Notes: a model not told the origin generated them from the letters alone. 64,000 bases of DNA from Hymenobacter actinosclerus (GCF_900111515.1 NZ_FOHS01000002.1:1-64000); one strand, 5' to 3'. Shown: positions 9,431-18,056, counted from the first letter of the stretch. Numbers and translations are program-made.

Positions 9431-9438
9431 TATGTTTG
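9431..9438 (+). promoter_or_regulatory. Candidate -7 element for the precursor peptide gene
   Basis: TATGTTTG is an exact match to the Bacteroidota -7 consensus TAnnTTTG and lies 46 bp before the ATG at 9485. A -33 element is not clear (only GTTTA about 20 bp upstream). It supports transcription of the small peptide gene. Confidence 0.45.
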
Positions 9439-9484
9439 TTCAAGTAAAAAGCATTCACACTTTCAATTCTTCCAACAACAGCTG

Positions 9485-9619
9485 ATGAAAAACGCAAACA
9501 CTACCGTCAAGTTTAAGCTCACCAAAAAGATTGTTACTCGGTTCACGAAAGGTGCCCATGGCTCAGCCACCGCCCCCACTTCTGTCGCTACCGTCTCGCA
9601 GCTGCTTACTACTATGTAA
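9485..9619 (+). CDS. Candidate Cys-free precursor peptide for the LanB system
   Basis: A 44-residue peptide. The first ~22 residues are Lys-rich (VKFKLTKKIVTRFTKG) and resemble the short leaders of Bacteroidota class I lanthipeptide precursors, which have alternating Leu/Lys followed by a TI-R-F/L type helix. The C-terminal ~18 residues (SATAPTSVATVSQLLTTM) contain eight Ser/Thr and no Cys. There is no Cys anywhere, so LanB could dehydrate it but lanthionine rings could not form within it. It lies between the lanB-like and lanC-like genes and has its own candidate promoter at 9431. A longer GTG start at 9419 is possible but adds an unlikely leader. The call rests on context and composition, with no family match made. 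Confidence 0.6.
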   Translation: MKNANTTVKFKLTKKIVTRFTKGAHGSATAPTSVATVSQLLTTM

Positions 9620-10121
9620 ACATCTGCGCTAAGCCGAGAGCTTAGGGCTGCCCGTTCTGATTCAATTGAGCATGGAGCCCCCACACTGCGGCTGAGCGTT
9701 ACACTTTTATTGCGCTTTTTGACAATGCAATGAATGCAGCTCAATCATATTGAGGACCACTAACAAGAGCTGGCCTAGTATAGCCGCAATTTTGACGCTA
9801 TGATTAGACCTGTTGTATCGACCAACCACGGGGTTCCGCGCTTAGGACAGTCGTCCTTATTTGCTGGGTATCCTACGGGAGCTGCAAAAACCCAGGGGGG
9901 GCACTAATTCAAGCTTGAGTGTCAGCTGCACAGTCGAACAGCAGCATACTCGCACGCGGAACTCTGGCTGGCCCCCTTTATTGTTCGCAATGAAGGGGGC
10001 CAGCAAGTGACCCACGCTGCCAACCAAAGCTTTAAGGTGAAAAGCCGCGCGATCAAGCCATCTAAACCTGCCTGTTAAAGGCACCTAGTACGCTTTAGCA
10101 GGGCAGTAGTTGAATAAGCGG
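9620..10121. other. No gene recognised
   Basis: About 500 bp between the candidate precursor and the terminator of the second regulator. Only a weak 6-bp hairpin (CTAAGC...GCTTAG) just after the precursor stop is visible. Frames of up to 75 codons show no family features and look accidental. No second precursor-like peptide was found. Confidence 0.5.
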
Positions 10122-10162
10122 GGCCTACCTGGAATGCTGATTAGAGGCACTCTAGGTAGGCC
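10122..10162 (-). terminator. Hairpin downstream of the second LytTR regulator
   Basis: GGCCTACCT at 10122-10130 pairs with AGGTAGGCC at 10154-10162 around a 23-base loop. It lies 60 bp past the stop of the regulator at 10223-10954 on that gene's 3' side. No strong T run follows on the minus strand, so efficiency is uncertain. Confidence 0.4.
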
Positions 10163-10222
10163 TTGCTTTTCCATCATTCCTCTGACTGATCGCGCTGAAT
10201 CAGCTGATCCAAGCCAAAGGGC

Positions 10223-10954
10223 TTACTTCCTGCCGACCATAATCTTCTCTTGTAGGGCTTGAAAAAAAGCCGGTCGGTAGGTTTCCCCTAATGGCACGCA
10301 AGTTTTTATGTCTTTTATGAGAATTTGATTCCCGTCCAGAGCGCGGATTTTGTTCAGAGCCACCACGTAGGATTTGTGGACGCGCATAAACTGCTTGGAG
10401 GGCAGCCGACTTTCCAAATCCTTAAGATTGAGCAGCGTGACAATTCGGTCTTCGTAAGTGTAAATGGAAACGTAGTTTTTCAGGCCTTCGACGTACAGGA
10501 TTTCATCAAAGTTGACTTTCGTCATTTTACTTTTATTCTCGGTCTTAACAAAAATATAATTATCTTTTTCTTCTGGTGGCATCCACTTCCCAGAAGGCTT
10601 TACGAAAAAATTAAGCGCCTTCTGCGCTGATTTCAAAAATCGCTCGAAGGCAATAGGCTTGAGTAGGTAATCTAGGGCGTCATTTTCAAAACCTTCCACG
10701 GCAAACTCGCTGTAAGCGGTTGTGAGAATGACCTTACTTTTGCCGTTTAGCAACTTCATGAACTCAATGCCTGAAAGCTGGGGCATGTGAATATCAAGGA
10801 AGATTAGATCAATAGGCTGCTTCTGCACCAACTTAATGGCTTCCAACGGGTTGGTAGTAGCTGCTTTGAGCTCTAAAAAAGGCGTCATATTAATGAACGT
10901 GGTCAGAATATCTAACGCTCCTTGTTCGTCGTCTACAATGAGGCAGGAAATCAT
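10223..10954 (-). CDS. Orphan LytTR-family response regulator
   Basis: A 243-residue paralogue of the regulator at 3686-4417. It has IVDDEQGA and LIFLDIHMP (phospho-Asp) in the receiver, DYLLKPIAF, and a LytTR domain with EGLKNYVSI, FMRVHKSYVV and VPLGETYRP. It starts at ATG 10952-10954. No kinase gene is next to it, and the 680 bp upstream hold no intact frame. The DNA-binding domain is especially close to that of the first regulator, suggesting overlapping targets. Either it is driven by the kinase at 2639-3682 or its own kinase was lost in the rearrangements around it. Confidence 0.92.
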   Translation of the reverse strand: MISCLIVDDEQGALDILTTFINMTPFLELKAATTNPLEAIKLVQKQPIDLIFLDIHMPQLSGIEFMKLLNGKSKVILTTAYSEFAVEGFENDALDYLLKPIAFERFLKSAQKALNFFVKPSGKWMPPEEKDNYIFVKTENKSKMTKVNFDEILYVEGLKNYVSIYTYEDRIVTLLNLKDLESRLPSKQFMRVHKSYVVALNKIRALDGNQILIKDIKTCVPLGETYRPAFFQALQEKIMVGRK

Positions 10955-11632
10955 ACGCTTATAGGTTCAAATTAAGGTTGCCTGGATAACGCTCGTCCCA
11001 GCATCCGTGAATGTAGGGAAAATTGCTCCAGGGGTGCTGCTTCTAGCTGCGTGCGGAGGTACGCTCTTCTAAGCCCCTTAAAAGATATGGTTCCTCTTGC
11101 TAACTAAGAGCAGTCAATTCATCGATGCTAAAATCAACGTTCGTCCCTAGAATAACTGTGTTGGTGTATTAAGTAAGAGTGGTCTGTATTCGCTGCCTAA
11201 GTTTACTCTACTTAATCACCCAGCCAAGCAAGCGGCTTTTCAGTATTTTCTAAATTCCGTGATACCGACCTGAATCATGACAAAAAAAATCAGCCCAAAT
11301 AAAGTGTTGTAACGCCATTTTCGTTGGCAACCTAACCGCCGCGCAGGATACGGATCTATAATTAGCTACGCGTCCGTTATAGCGGTTTTGCGAACAGTGT
11401 GTATCGTGTTGGAGACGAGACGCAATATTTGCATTTCGTCGTTGACCGACAGTAGGCGCCGGACAATGTCAGCAACAAAGAGACGCAAAATTTGCGTCTT
11501 TACGACAGGGTAAACCGTTCACGAAACGGCTATAAAGCACTCTAACTACTAAGCCCGTTCCGATTTTAATACTGCCCTCACCTGCGCGGGTTACTATGCT
11601 TTGATGATTAACAAGTGAAAAGGCAGTTGTAA
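10955..11632. other. 678-bp gap without a gene
   Basis: No coding frame is supported. It contains the near-perfect 19-base palindrome AGACGCAAAATTTGCGTCT at 11481-11499 and a weaker related copy near 11419. This is the same AGAGACGCAA/TTGCGTCTCT theme seen at 47238-47287. The gap probably contains the promoters for the divergent regulator and lanC-like genes. TATGCTTTG shortly before 11633 is a near match to the -7 consensus with one extra base. Confidence 0.5.
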
Positions 11633-12778
11633 ATGGCATACGATGAGGTCATATACGCAATAATTCGCGATAAAAAGAGCGATATTCCGTCGATGGAAAA
11701 TTCTAGCAGATTGGCTATTTATTATTATTTATTATATCAACGCCTAGGACAAGAGCAAGACTTACAGCATTCAGAAGCGCTATTCAATGCCCAATTAACC
11801 CTGGCCTTGGCACCTGACAGCCCGTCAGCTGCTACCGCTGGCGTAGTGGGCTTGGCTTGGTTGCATTCTAACTTGGCTAACTCCCTAGTAAGCCACAAAG
11901 GGGCAGCGCAAATAAGCTTACTGGACCAGCACTTGCTTGAGCGAGCCTTAAAGTTGCTACCTGGGAAGGAGCCTGGCGTTCACCCCGAGTTGTGGCATAT
12001 TATCCGGTATTTCTCCCAACGGATGGCCATCGGACAAGTCCGGGAGCAGCTTCAAATGCTTATTGCTGAGCTATATGGGAGAAATGCCTCGTTAGGTGCA
12101 ACCGAAAATGTGGATGAACAAGGTTGCTGGACAATTCCGATGGGACTGCCCGGCAGTCTAACCAGCGAAATCGTATTGCTGGCTGAAGTGGGCATTGCTG
12201 GCATTCATAATGAGCTAATCCGCCAGCAGGTCCACCAAAGAGTAGAGCTTCTGTTGGCCACCAGACGTGAAATAGATTTTTCGGATGGGTGTTATTCCAT
12301 GTTCCCGGTGACGGTGGATAAAATCACCTATCAACCCGTTTTTTCAAACCACCTCAGTTTGCTAACTGGTGCTGACCTAGGCGCCTCGCTAGCCTTATAC
12401 AAAGCGCAGCAACTGTTACAAGACGCTGAATTAGGTCACATTGCCGAGTTGGTTGGGCTCAACACAATATTGCGCACCCAAACGGCGGCCACCAAAATCG
12501 AGGGTGCCCAATTTTGTCAGGGGGCCTTTGGGGTAGTCTACGCTTATGCGCAACTTTATTCACTTAGCCGGCACCCGGCTTACTACCAGTCCTACAAGTA
12601 TTGGTGCACACAAGCCGAGCGTTGGCTTGGGCAGGAGTTGAGCAGTGGACACTATGAGCGGCAGCCATCCGATTCCCTGTGTGGGGCACTCGGGATTGGG
12701 CTCATGCAACAGTTGGTTGCAGGGGCCGAACCAGATATTAGCTGGTACGCCGAAGCTATTAGAGCCTGCCTGAATTAA
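11633..12778 (+). CDS. LanC-like protein with altered zinc-ligand motifs
   Basis: A 381-residue protein with the repeated helical-hairpin pattern of the LanC/GxxG family: YYYLLYQRLG near residue 31, GLAWLHSNLA near 73, LTGADLGASLALY near 245, FCQGAFGVVYAYAQLY near 294 and LCGALGIGLMQQL near 349. LanC cyclases join Cys thiols to Dha/Dhb using zinc held by Cys, Cys and His. In the family the motifs are WC-x-GD-x-G and CHG. Here they read LLTGADLG (243-250, no Cys) and CQG (295-297, His replaced by Gln). The fold appears kept but the canonical zinc site is not. It could be a scaffold or leader-binding partner. It starts at ATG 11633, and no frameshift is seen. Confidence 0.85.
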   Translation: MAYDEVIYAIIRDKKSDIPSMENSSRLAIYYYLLYQRLGQEQDLQHSEALFNAQLTLALAPDSPSAATAGVVGLAWLHSNLANSLVSHKGAAQISLLDQHLLERALKLLPGKEPGVHPELWHIIRYFSQRMAIGQVREQLQMLIAELYGRNASLGATENVDEQGCWTIPMGLPGSLTSEIVLLAEVGIAGIHNELIRQQVHQRVELLLATRREIDFSDGCYSMFPVTVDKITYQPVFSNHLSLLTGADLGASLALYKAQQLLQDAELGHIAELVGLNTILRTQTAATKIEGAQFCQGAFGVVYAYAQLYSLSRHPAYYQSYKYWCTQAERWLGQELSSGHYERQPSDSLCGALGIGLMQQLVAGAEPDISWYAEAIRACLN

Positions 12779-12969
12779 AGCTATGTTCTAATTCAGGCAG
12801 GCTGCCCCCCACGCCCCGGGTTGCATTTACCCTGCAGTCCGCAGACGTAATGGGTGCTATACATACTAGTTTACGCACCAACAAGTTATCCTTTGCACAG
12901 TGTTGACCAACGTATATTTCTGGCCCATACGTCTGACAATTAGTTGTTAACATATTTTGAGGTGGTCTA

Positions 12970-13816
12970 GAGCCTGTTATGAACTGATGGCGTAATTTGG
13001 GTATGGTACAGCGAAGTGGTTACCCCAGCGACGTGACGGATGACGAATGGGCATTTGTGGCGCCCTATCTGGCGCTGGTGCGCGAAGATGCGCCGCAACG
13101 GCAGCACGTGCTCCGGGCCCTGTTCAACGCCCTGCGCTACCTGGTTAAAACCGGCTGCGGCTGGCGCTACCTACCCCACGACCTGCCGCCTTGGCCCGCG
13201 GTCTACCAGCAATGGGCGCGCTGGCGCGATAACCGCTGTTTTGAGCATATGATGGCCGATTTGCGCGCGTTGGCCCGCATGCTGGCCGGACGTGAGGCTG
13301 AGCCCACGGCCGTCATTTTGGACGCGCGCACCGTGCAAAGCACGCCCGAAAGCGGGGCCCGCGCCGGTTACGACGGGGCCAAGCGGCGCAGGGGTAGCAA
13401 GGTGCACGTGGCCGTCGACACGCTGGGCCACCTGCTGGCCGCCGTCGTCACGCCGGCCAACGTGCCTAACCGCGGGCAGGTCGACGCCCTCTGTGAGCGG
13501 GTGCAGCAGGTCACGGGCCAAAAAGTGCAGGTGGCCTACGTTGACCAGGGCTACACGGGCGAAGACGCTGCGTACGCTGCCGCCGTGCACGAGATTGACT
13601 TACAGGTTATTGCCAAGCCCAAAGGTCAAACGGGCTTTGTGCTGCTGCCCCGCCGCGGGGTCGTCGAACGCAGCTTCGGCTGGGCCGCCCGCTTCCGCCG
13701 CTTGGCTCGTGACTACGAACGCCTGGCCCTGACTATGCACCAATTTCACTTCCTGGCCTTTGTTACGCTCCTGCTGGCAGAAGGCGTTTTCCGAGCCACC
13801 AGTCCATAATAGGCTC
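12970..13816 (+). mobile_element. IS5-family insertion sequence
   Basis: About 847 bp with imperfect terminal inverted repeats: the left begins GAGCCTGTTATGAACTGATGG and the right end complements it with three mismatches. It is flanked by TA on both sides (12968-12969 and 13817-13818) within TCTAGA, consistent with TA-type target duplication. It carries one transposase and is inserted in the left end of an IS3 element. Confidence 0.85.
13003..13809 (+). CDS. IS5-family transposase
   Basis: A 268-residue DDE transposase from the ATG at 13003. An N-terminal DUF4096-like domain (SDVTDDEWAFVAPYL, LRYLVKTGCGWRYLP) precedes the catalytic core: Asp in ILDARTVQST, Asp in VAYVDQGYTG and Glu in VVERSFGW. 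It closely resembles the copy at 18976-19782. One notable difference is Gly instead of Trp in the RRW-VVERSF motif, which might weaken it. The frame is complete. Confidence 0.92.
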   Translation: MVQRSGYPSDVTDDEWAFVAPYLALVREDAPQRQHVLRALFNALRYLVKTGCGWRYLPHDLPPWPAVYQQWARWRDNRCFEHMMADLRALARMLAGREAEPTAVILDARTVQSTPESGARAGYDGAKRRRGSKVHVAVDTLGHLLAAVVTPANVPNRGQVDALCERVQQVTGQKVQVAYVDQGYTGEDAAYAAAVHEIDLQVIAKPKGQTGFVLLPRRGVVERSFGWAARFRRLARDYERLALTMHQFHFLAFVTLLLAEGVFRATSP

Positions 13817-13859
13817 TAGACGAGACGGACATAAGAAGGACGTATATTTCTGCTGTTAC

Positions 13860-14645
13860 GGCAACCAAAACCAGCGGGGCGTCGCCCGACAAACGGTATA
13901 AATACGACGAGGCATTTTAAGTAGAGGCCCTGCGCTTGGCCGGCGAGAGCCGCAGCACGCAGGCGGCCAAGCGCCAGCTGGGTATTAGCCCCAGGCTGCT
14001 TTACCGCTGGCAGCGGCCCACTTCCTCACTGCCCACATCGGCCAGCGAGCCGGCCTGGCAAGTGGCCGTGCGCGAAGCTTTGCCCACCACAGCCAGTGCT
14101 ACGGCACTCGCCGGCTGCGGGCCCAAGTGCAGGACCAGGGCCATGCCGTGGGCCGCTGGCGCATTCGCCGCGTGCTCAAAGCCCGCGGGCTGCGGGCCCA
14201 ACAGCCCCGCTCGTTTGTCCCCCGCACGACCGACTCGGACCCGGCCGTGCGGGCCGCACCCAACCGCTTGCGCGGCCTACCGGCTCCCTGCGCGCCCGAC
14301 CAAGTCTGGGTCGGCGATATTACGTATCTGCCCCGGCAGGGCGGCGGCTGGCTCTACCTGGCCATCTGGCTCGACCGCTGCCCGCGCAAAATTGTGGGCT
14401 GGGACGTGCGCTCTGGCCATGCCCGAAAAGCTGGTCAGCGAAGCGCTCGCCGAATCATCTTGGAGCAGTTTCAAAGCCGAATTACTCGACGGCGGCTCCT
14501 TTCCCGGCCTGGCCGAAGCCAAGCTCTAAATCAGCGATCACATCGCCTACTACAACACCGAGCGGCGATATTCTTCGCTTGGCTATCTTGCCCTCAACCA
14601 CTTCGAAAAGCATCTTCAAACAACCTCCCAACTCTGTCCGGCTTA
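13860..14645 (+). pseudogene. IS3-family OrfA/OrfB remnant
   Basis: OrfA-like sequence (KRYKYDEAF, stop, VEALRLAGESRSTQAA) runs directly into OrfB-like sequence, with the region between them shortened. OrfB pieces in successive frames are HAVGRWRIRRVLKARGLRAQ, APDQVWVGDITYLPRQGGGW, WLYLAIWLDRCPRKIVGWDV and a tail near 14530 ending at the right repeat. The middle catalytic part is deleted after GWDVRSGHA. Non-functional. Confidence 0.75.
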
Positions 14646-14699
14646 GCTTGACCAGCTCAAGATAACGGCTTTACCTTTACCAATCAACTGATAAATTAT

Positions 14700-15695
14700 A
14701 TGAAAGTAGCTGTAGTGGGCGCCACCGGTTTGGTGGGCACCGAAATGCTCAAAGTGCTGGCCGAGCGCAACTTCCCGGTCACCGAACTGCTGCCCGTTGC
14801 CTCGGCCCGGTCGGTGGGACAGGAAATCGAATTTCAGGGTAAAAAGTATAAAGTGGTGAGCATGGACGATGCCCTGGCGGCCCGGCCGGCGGTGGCTATC
14901 TTCTCGGCCGGCGGCGCTATTTCGTTGCAGGAAGCTCCGCGCTTCGCGGCGGCTGGCACCGTGGTTATCGATAACTCCTCGGCTTGGCGCATGGACCCAA
15001 CCAAGAAGCTGGTGGTGCCCGAAATCAACGCCCATACACTTACGGCCGACGATAAAATCATTGCCAACCCTAACTGCTCCACCATTCAGCTGGTGGTGGC
15101 CCTCAACGAGCTACACAAGCGCTACCGGGCCACTCGCATCGTAGTAAGCACTTATCAGAGCGTAACCGGTACCGGCAAGCAGGCCGTGGACCAAATGATG
15201 CAGGAGCGCGCTGGCCAGACGGCCGGCAACCCCGCTTACCCCCACCGCATCGACCTGAATGTGCTCCCCCACATCGACGTGTTCCAGGACAACGGCTACA
15301 CCAAGGAGGAGATGAAAATGGTGCTCGAGACGAAGAAAATCTTCCGCGACGACTCCATCCGCCTCACCGCCACCACCGTGCGCGTGCCCGTAATAGGGGG
15401 CCATTCCGAAGCCGTGAACGTAGAATTTGCCCAGGAATTCGACCTCGCCGAGGTGCGCGAGCTACTGCGCCAAACCGAGGGCGTGGAGTTGGTGGACGAC
15501 GTAAAAAACAACGTGTACCCCATGCCCCAGGGCGCCCATGGTCGCGACGCCGTGCTAGTGGGCCGCCTGCGCCGCGACGAAACCCAGCCGAAGACGCTAA
15601 ATATGTGGGTAGTGGCCGACAACCTGCGCAAAGGCGCCGCCACCAACGCCGTGCAGATTGCCGAGGTACTACTGGAAATGGGGCTATTGAAGTAG
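14700..15695 (+). CDS. asd: Aspartate-semialdehyde dehydrogenase
   Basis: A 331-residue enzyme that reduces aspartyl phosphate to aspartate semialdehyde with NADPH, in the pathway to lysine/diaminopimelate, threonine and methionine. The N-terminal Rossmann motif is VAVVGATGLVGTEML. The catalytic Cys is in ANPNCSTIQL (residue about 127), and YQSVTGTGKQ and the substrate-site His in RVPVIGGHSEAV are present. Length is normal. It starts 40 bp after the right end of the dead IS3 element, so its upstream control region has probably been replaced. It is a core gene within an otherwise accessory stretch. Aspartate kinase, the preceding step, is at 60866-62134. Confidence 0.96.
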   Translation: MKVAVVGATGLVGTEMLKVLAERNFPVTELLPVASARSVGQEIEFQGKKYKVVSMDDALAARPAVAIFSAGGAISLQEAPRFAAAGTVVIDNSSAWRMDPTKKLVVPEINAHTLTADDKIIANPNCSTIQLVVALNELHKRYRATRIVVSTYQSVTGTGKQAVDQMMQERAGQTAGNPAYPHRIDLNVLPHIDVFQDNGYTKEEMKMVLETKKIFRDDSIRLTATTVRVPVIGGHSEAVNVEFAQEFDLAEVRELLRQTEGVELVDDVKNNVYPMPQGAHGRDAVLVGRLRRDETQPKTLNMWVVADNLRKGAATNAVQIAEVLLEMGLLK

Positions 15696-15698
15696 CTT

Positions 15699-16728
15699 GC
15701 CGCCACTACGCTAAGAACAGCACTTTTCGCTTTGCCGCTGAGCGTATTCCTATTCGCGGGCCTGCTTCTTCCTGATACCTTACCGCCCGTAGCCGCACCC
15801 GTGGCCCTGGATTTCACCACCGATTTCCGCACGCTGGGCCGCTCGATACGTTGGTGCCACGCTACGACGTTTTCGTGTCGGGAGAAGCGCACAACAATGC
15901 CGGCAACGAGCAGCGTCATTTCAAGCTATTCGCTTACCTACATCAGAAAGCCGGGGTGCGCTACTACGTGAAGGAGGGCAGCTACACCTACGTGTACTTT
16001 GTGGACCGCTACGTGCAAACTGGCCAAACGCAATGGCTGGATTCGGCTGCCACGTCGGTTCGAGAGCAACCGAGCAAGCCGTCGGCGGAAATGCAACGGG
16101 AGTTCGGGCTGTGGCAGCAGTTGCGGAAGCTCAACGGAGTAGCGGCCGCCGGCCAAAAAACCTAGGTAGTAGCCATCGACACCGAGCCCTACTGGACTAA
16201 TGGCCGGCTTTGCGACCTGATGGCCCGCCATCCGCGGGTGCCACCTGCGCTGCAGGCAACGATTCAGAAACTACTCGTCCTTCGGTCCCGGTACCAACTG
16301 AACGGCGCGAAACTTCATCGGCGCGGGCCTGGGCTTTGGTGCAGGTCCACGAAGCAGAAGCCCTCGCCTGGCTGGGCGATGACTACCGCTACATGGTGGT
16401 GCTTGTGAATAACCCGGCGGCTCTGCAACGAAACGAGAGGGAATTGGCCAACAACTTCGAGCGGCTGCAACAGGCGCTACCCGCCGGGGGCTATTTCCTG
16501 CAGTACGGCCGGCTGTACACCCACCTTAACACCACCACGCTCACTGGCGCCTGGCTGGCCGGCGAATTACAAAAGCAGCATCGTGTGTTGAGCATCCTAC
16601 CGAAATACGATAACTGTCTCGCGGCCTGGAATAACCAGCCTTACCCGGACGCCCGCTGTCCAACGAGCGGCTGCAAGCATCATCTGGCTTATCAGCAGTT
16701 CCTTGGCACTTACTTAAGCAATGGATAG
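15699..16728 (+). pseudogene. Secreted esterase-like hypothetical protein, broken
   Basis: A signal-peptide-like start (LRTALFALPLSVFLFAGLLL) is followed after a one-base shift near 15840 by VPRYDVFVSGEAHNNAGNEQ, LFAYLHQKAGVRYYVKEGS and YVQTGQTQWLDS. This resembles Bacteroidota proteins related to the erythromycin esterase/ChaN group, with the GE-H motif near the N-terminus. A TAG at 16163-16165 interrupts it before VVAIDTEPYW. After a further frame change the tail runs YMVVLVNNPAALQRN to LAYQQFLGTYLSNG, stopping at 16728. No clear start codon precedes the signal peptide. The family assignment is tentative; the decay is clear. Confidence 0.7.
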
Positions 16729-17738
16729 AGGCGGGGGAATTCCGTTTTAAGCAGGTTAATAGCCGCCCCGCCCAGGTTATCGAAGGTCTTATTGCCGGCC
16801 TCAAAGTCGCGCAGCAACGGGTGGCTTATTTTCATGAGCCGGGCAATGAGTGCTTCATCATCGGCCACAAAATCGAGCACGTGCCGGATCTGCGCATCGG
16901 TCATGCGGAGTTTCTGCAGACGCGTGACCATGCGCTGCTGCAGCGTGGAGGCGTCGGCGGGCAGCTCCAGGCTCATCTGCGCCTGCGGCGTCCGTGCACG
17001 GCCCTTGCCGACGACCTCCGTACCCTGCTCGGCCAGCTGACTCAGAGGACGAGGAATGGCAAAGCGCACGGCGTGCACCTTTTTGCCGTCCTTGAGGGGC
17101 TCGTAGGTAACTACCCATCCCAGCGCATACAGCTCTCGCAAAGCAGGCTCAAGCACGTAGCGCTTGAAATCGTAGAACAGCGGATAGGTCACCTCATTGT
17201 CATCGCCCAGCACCTGCCGGCGCAGCACCTCGAACGGCACCTCCCACTGGCCCACGTCATCCCAGGATTTGAGCAGCCAGTACAGGCGGTGGGCGTGGGC
17301 CGAGCGCAGAGTGAGCAGCGTTTCCAGTTCCACATGGGTGTACTGCTCGGCCAGCTGAAGCAGAAAGGGCTTGATCTCGGGGGCGAAGTTGCCGGTCAGA
17401 AACCCAGTGCCCTCGTTTAGGTCCAGGTAGCTGATGATGGAATAAGCCGTAAACCGCCGCCTGTTACCCGTCTGCGACTCGATGCTAACCACTTTTGACA
17501 TCAGGCTTTTGCAGGCATCGCGAATCGTTTCATACACGCTGCCGCCTTTTTTCTGAGTCATCACCCGGCTCAGGGGAATAGAGATACCTGGCAACTCCGT
17601 CTGTCCCTGATGAATACAGCTTAGGGCGAGCGCGAATATGCGGGCCTCCACATGAGTCAGCTTCAGCGGGGCCCTCACCAGGGCATTAGCCTGGTAAGCC
17701 CGGGGGTATAGCGGGACGGGCACGGTGGAGGAAGCCAT
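16710..17738 (-). CDS. Rep_3-type plasmid replication initiator
   Basis: A 342-residue initiator protein of the Rep_3/RepB superfamily. It has two winged-helix-like halves: ANALVRAPLKLTHVEARIF and the AHRLYWLLKSWDDVG region, then VLRRQVLG and FKRYVLEPALRELYALGW. Such proteins bind iterons to open a plasmid origin, and iterons lie immediately upstream (17843-18056). The start MASSTVPVPLYP at 17738 is preferred. An ATG at 17849 would add 37 residues but would place the start inside the first iteron. The C-terminal ~100 residues look like an accessory extension. The frame is intact, so this is a plasmid replicon integrated in chromosomal DNA. Confidence 0.88.
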   Translation of the reverse strand: MASSTVPVPLYPRAYQANALVRAPLKLTHVEARIFALALSCIHQGQTELPGISIPLSRVMTQKKGGSVYETIRDACKSLMSKVVSIESQTGNRRRFTAYSIISYLDLNEGTGFLTGNFAPEIKPFLLQLAEQYTHVELETLLTLRSAHAHRLYWLLKSWDDVGQWEVPFEVLRRQVLGDDNEVTYPLFYDFKRYVLEPALRELYALGWVVTYEPLKDGKKVHAVRFAIPRPLSQLAEQGTEVVGKGRARTPQAQMSLELPADASTLQQRMVTRLQKLRMTDAQIRHVLDFVADDEALIARLMKISHPLLRDFEAGNKTFDNLGGAAINLLKTEFPRLYPLLK

Positions 17739-17842
17739 AGCAGATACAATGCCCTCGGTTATAAGGGCCGGGGGCGGCCCCAAGATAAGCGTTTCGCGGC
17801 ATTCGCGAACGCCCTGATTCCGGCCGTAGATTGGCAAGCCCG

Positions 17843-18056
17843 GTGCCATTTTTCACGTAGGTAGCCCCATCGCCCGTGACCGCTGTGGCGAGAGTCTGCT
17901 AAAGACTGCTGGCCCGGGGCTAAGACACGGGTGCCATTTTTCACGCAGGCGGTGCCAGTGTTCACGCAGCAGAGTGCCATTTTTCACGTAGACAGTGCCA
18001 GTATTCACGTAGGAAAGTGCCGTTTTTCACGCAGCAGAGTGCCGTTTTTCACGTAG
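17843..18056 (+). repeat. Iteron array of a plasmid origin (seven direct copies)
   Basis: The 18-base iteron, consensus GTGCCATTTTTCACGTAG, occurs at 17843, 17931, 17952, 17974, 17995, 18017 and 18039 (start positions). The last six are spaced 21-22 bp, two helical turns, so they lie on one DNA face. Variants change ATT to GTG, GTA or GTT and GTAG to GCAG. The array lies directly upstream of the Rep_3 gene, as in iteron-controlled plasmids. Confidence 0.93.

Larger units (their letters stand above)
12958..14659 (+). mobile_element. IS3-family element interrupted by an IS5 element
   Basis: The left end TGAGGTGGTC at 12958-12967 and the right end near 14630-14659 are inverted repeats: read inward, the right end begins TGAGCTGGTC and both contain GGACAG. 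The left end also matches the end of the truncated element at 8782-9189. An IS5 copy (12970-13816) sits just inside the left end. The transposase frames that follow are broken, so this is a dead composite. Confidence 0.72.

Noticed and set aside
9857..10084. 75-codon minus-strand frame as a gene
   Set aside because: No start context, no family features and unusual composition; likely accidental.
10980..11100. C-terminal piece of a histidine kinase upstream of the second LytTR regulator
   Set aside because: A weak match (TFTDAGTSVIQATLI) on the minus strand is too short and lacks N or G boxes.
17843..18056. Possible CRISPR array
   Set aside because: Repeats of 18 bp with 3-4 bp spacers upstream of a Rep_3 gene are iterons, not CRISPR repeats, and no cas genes are present.
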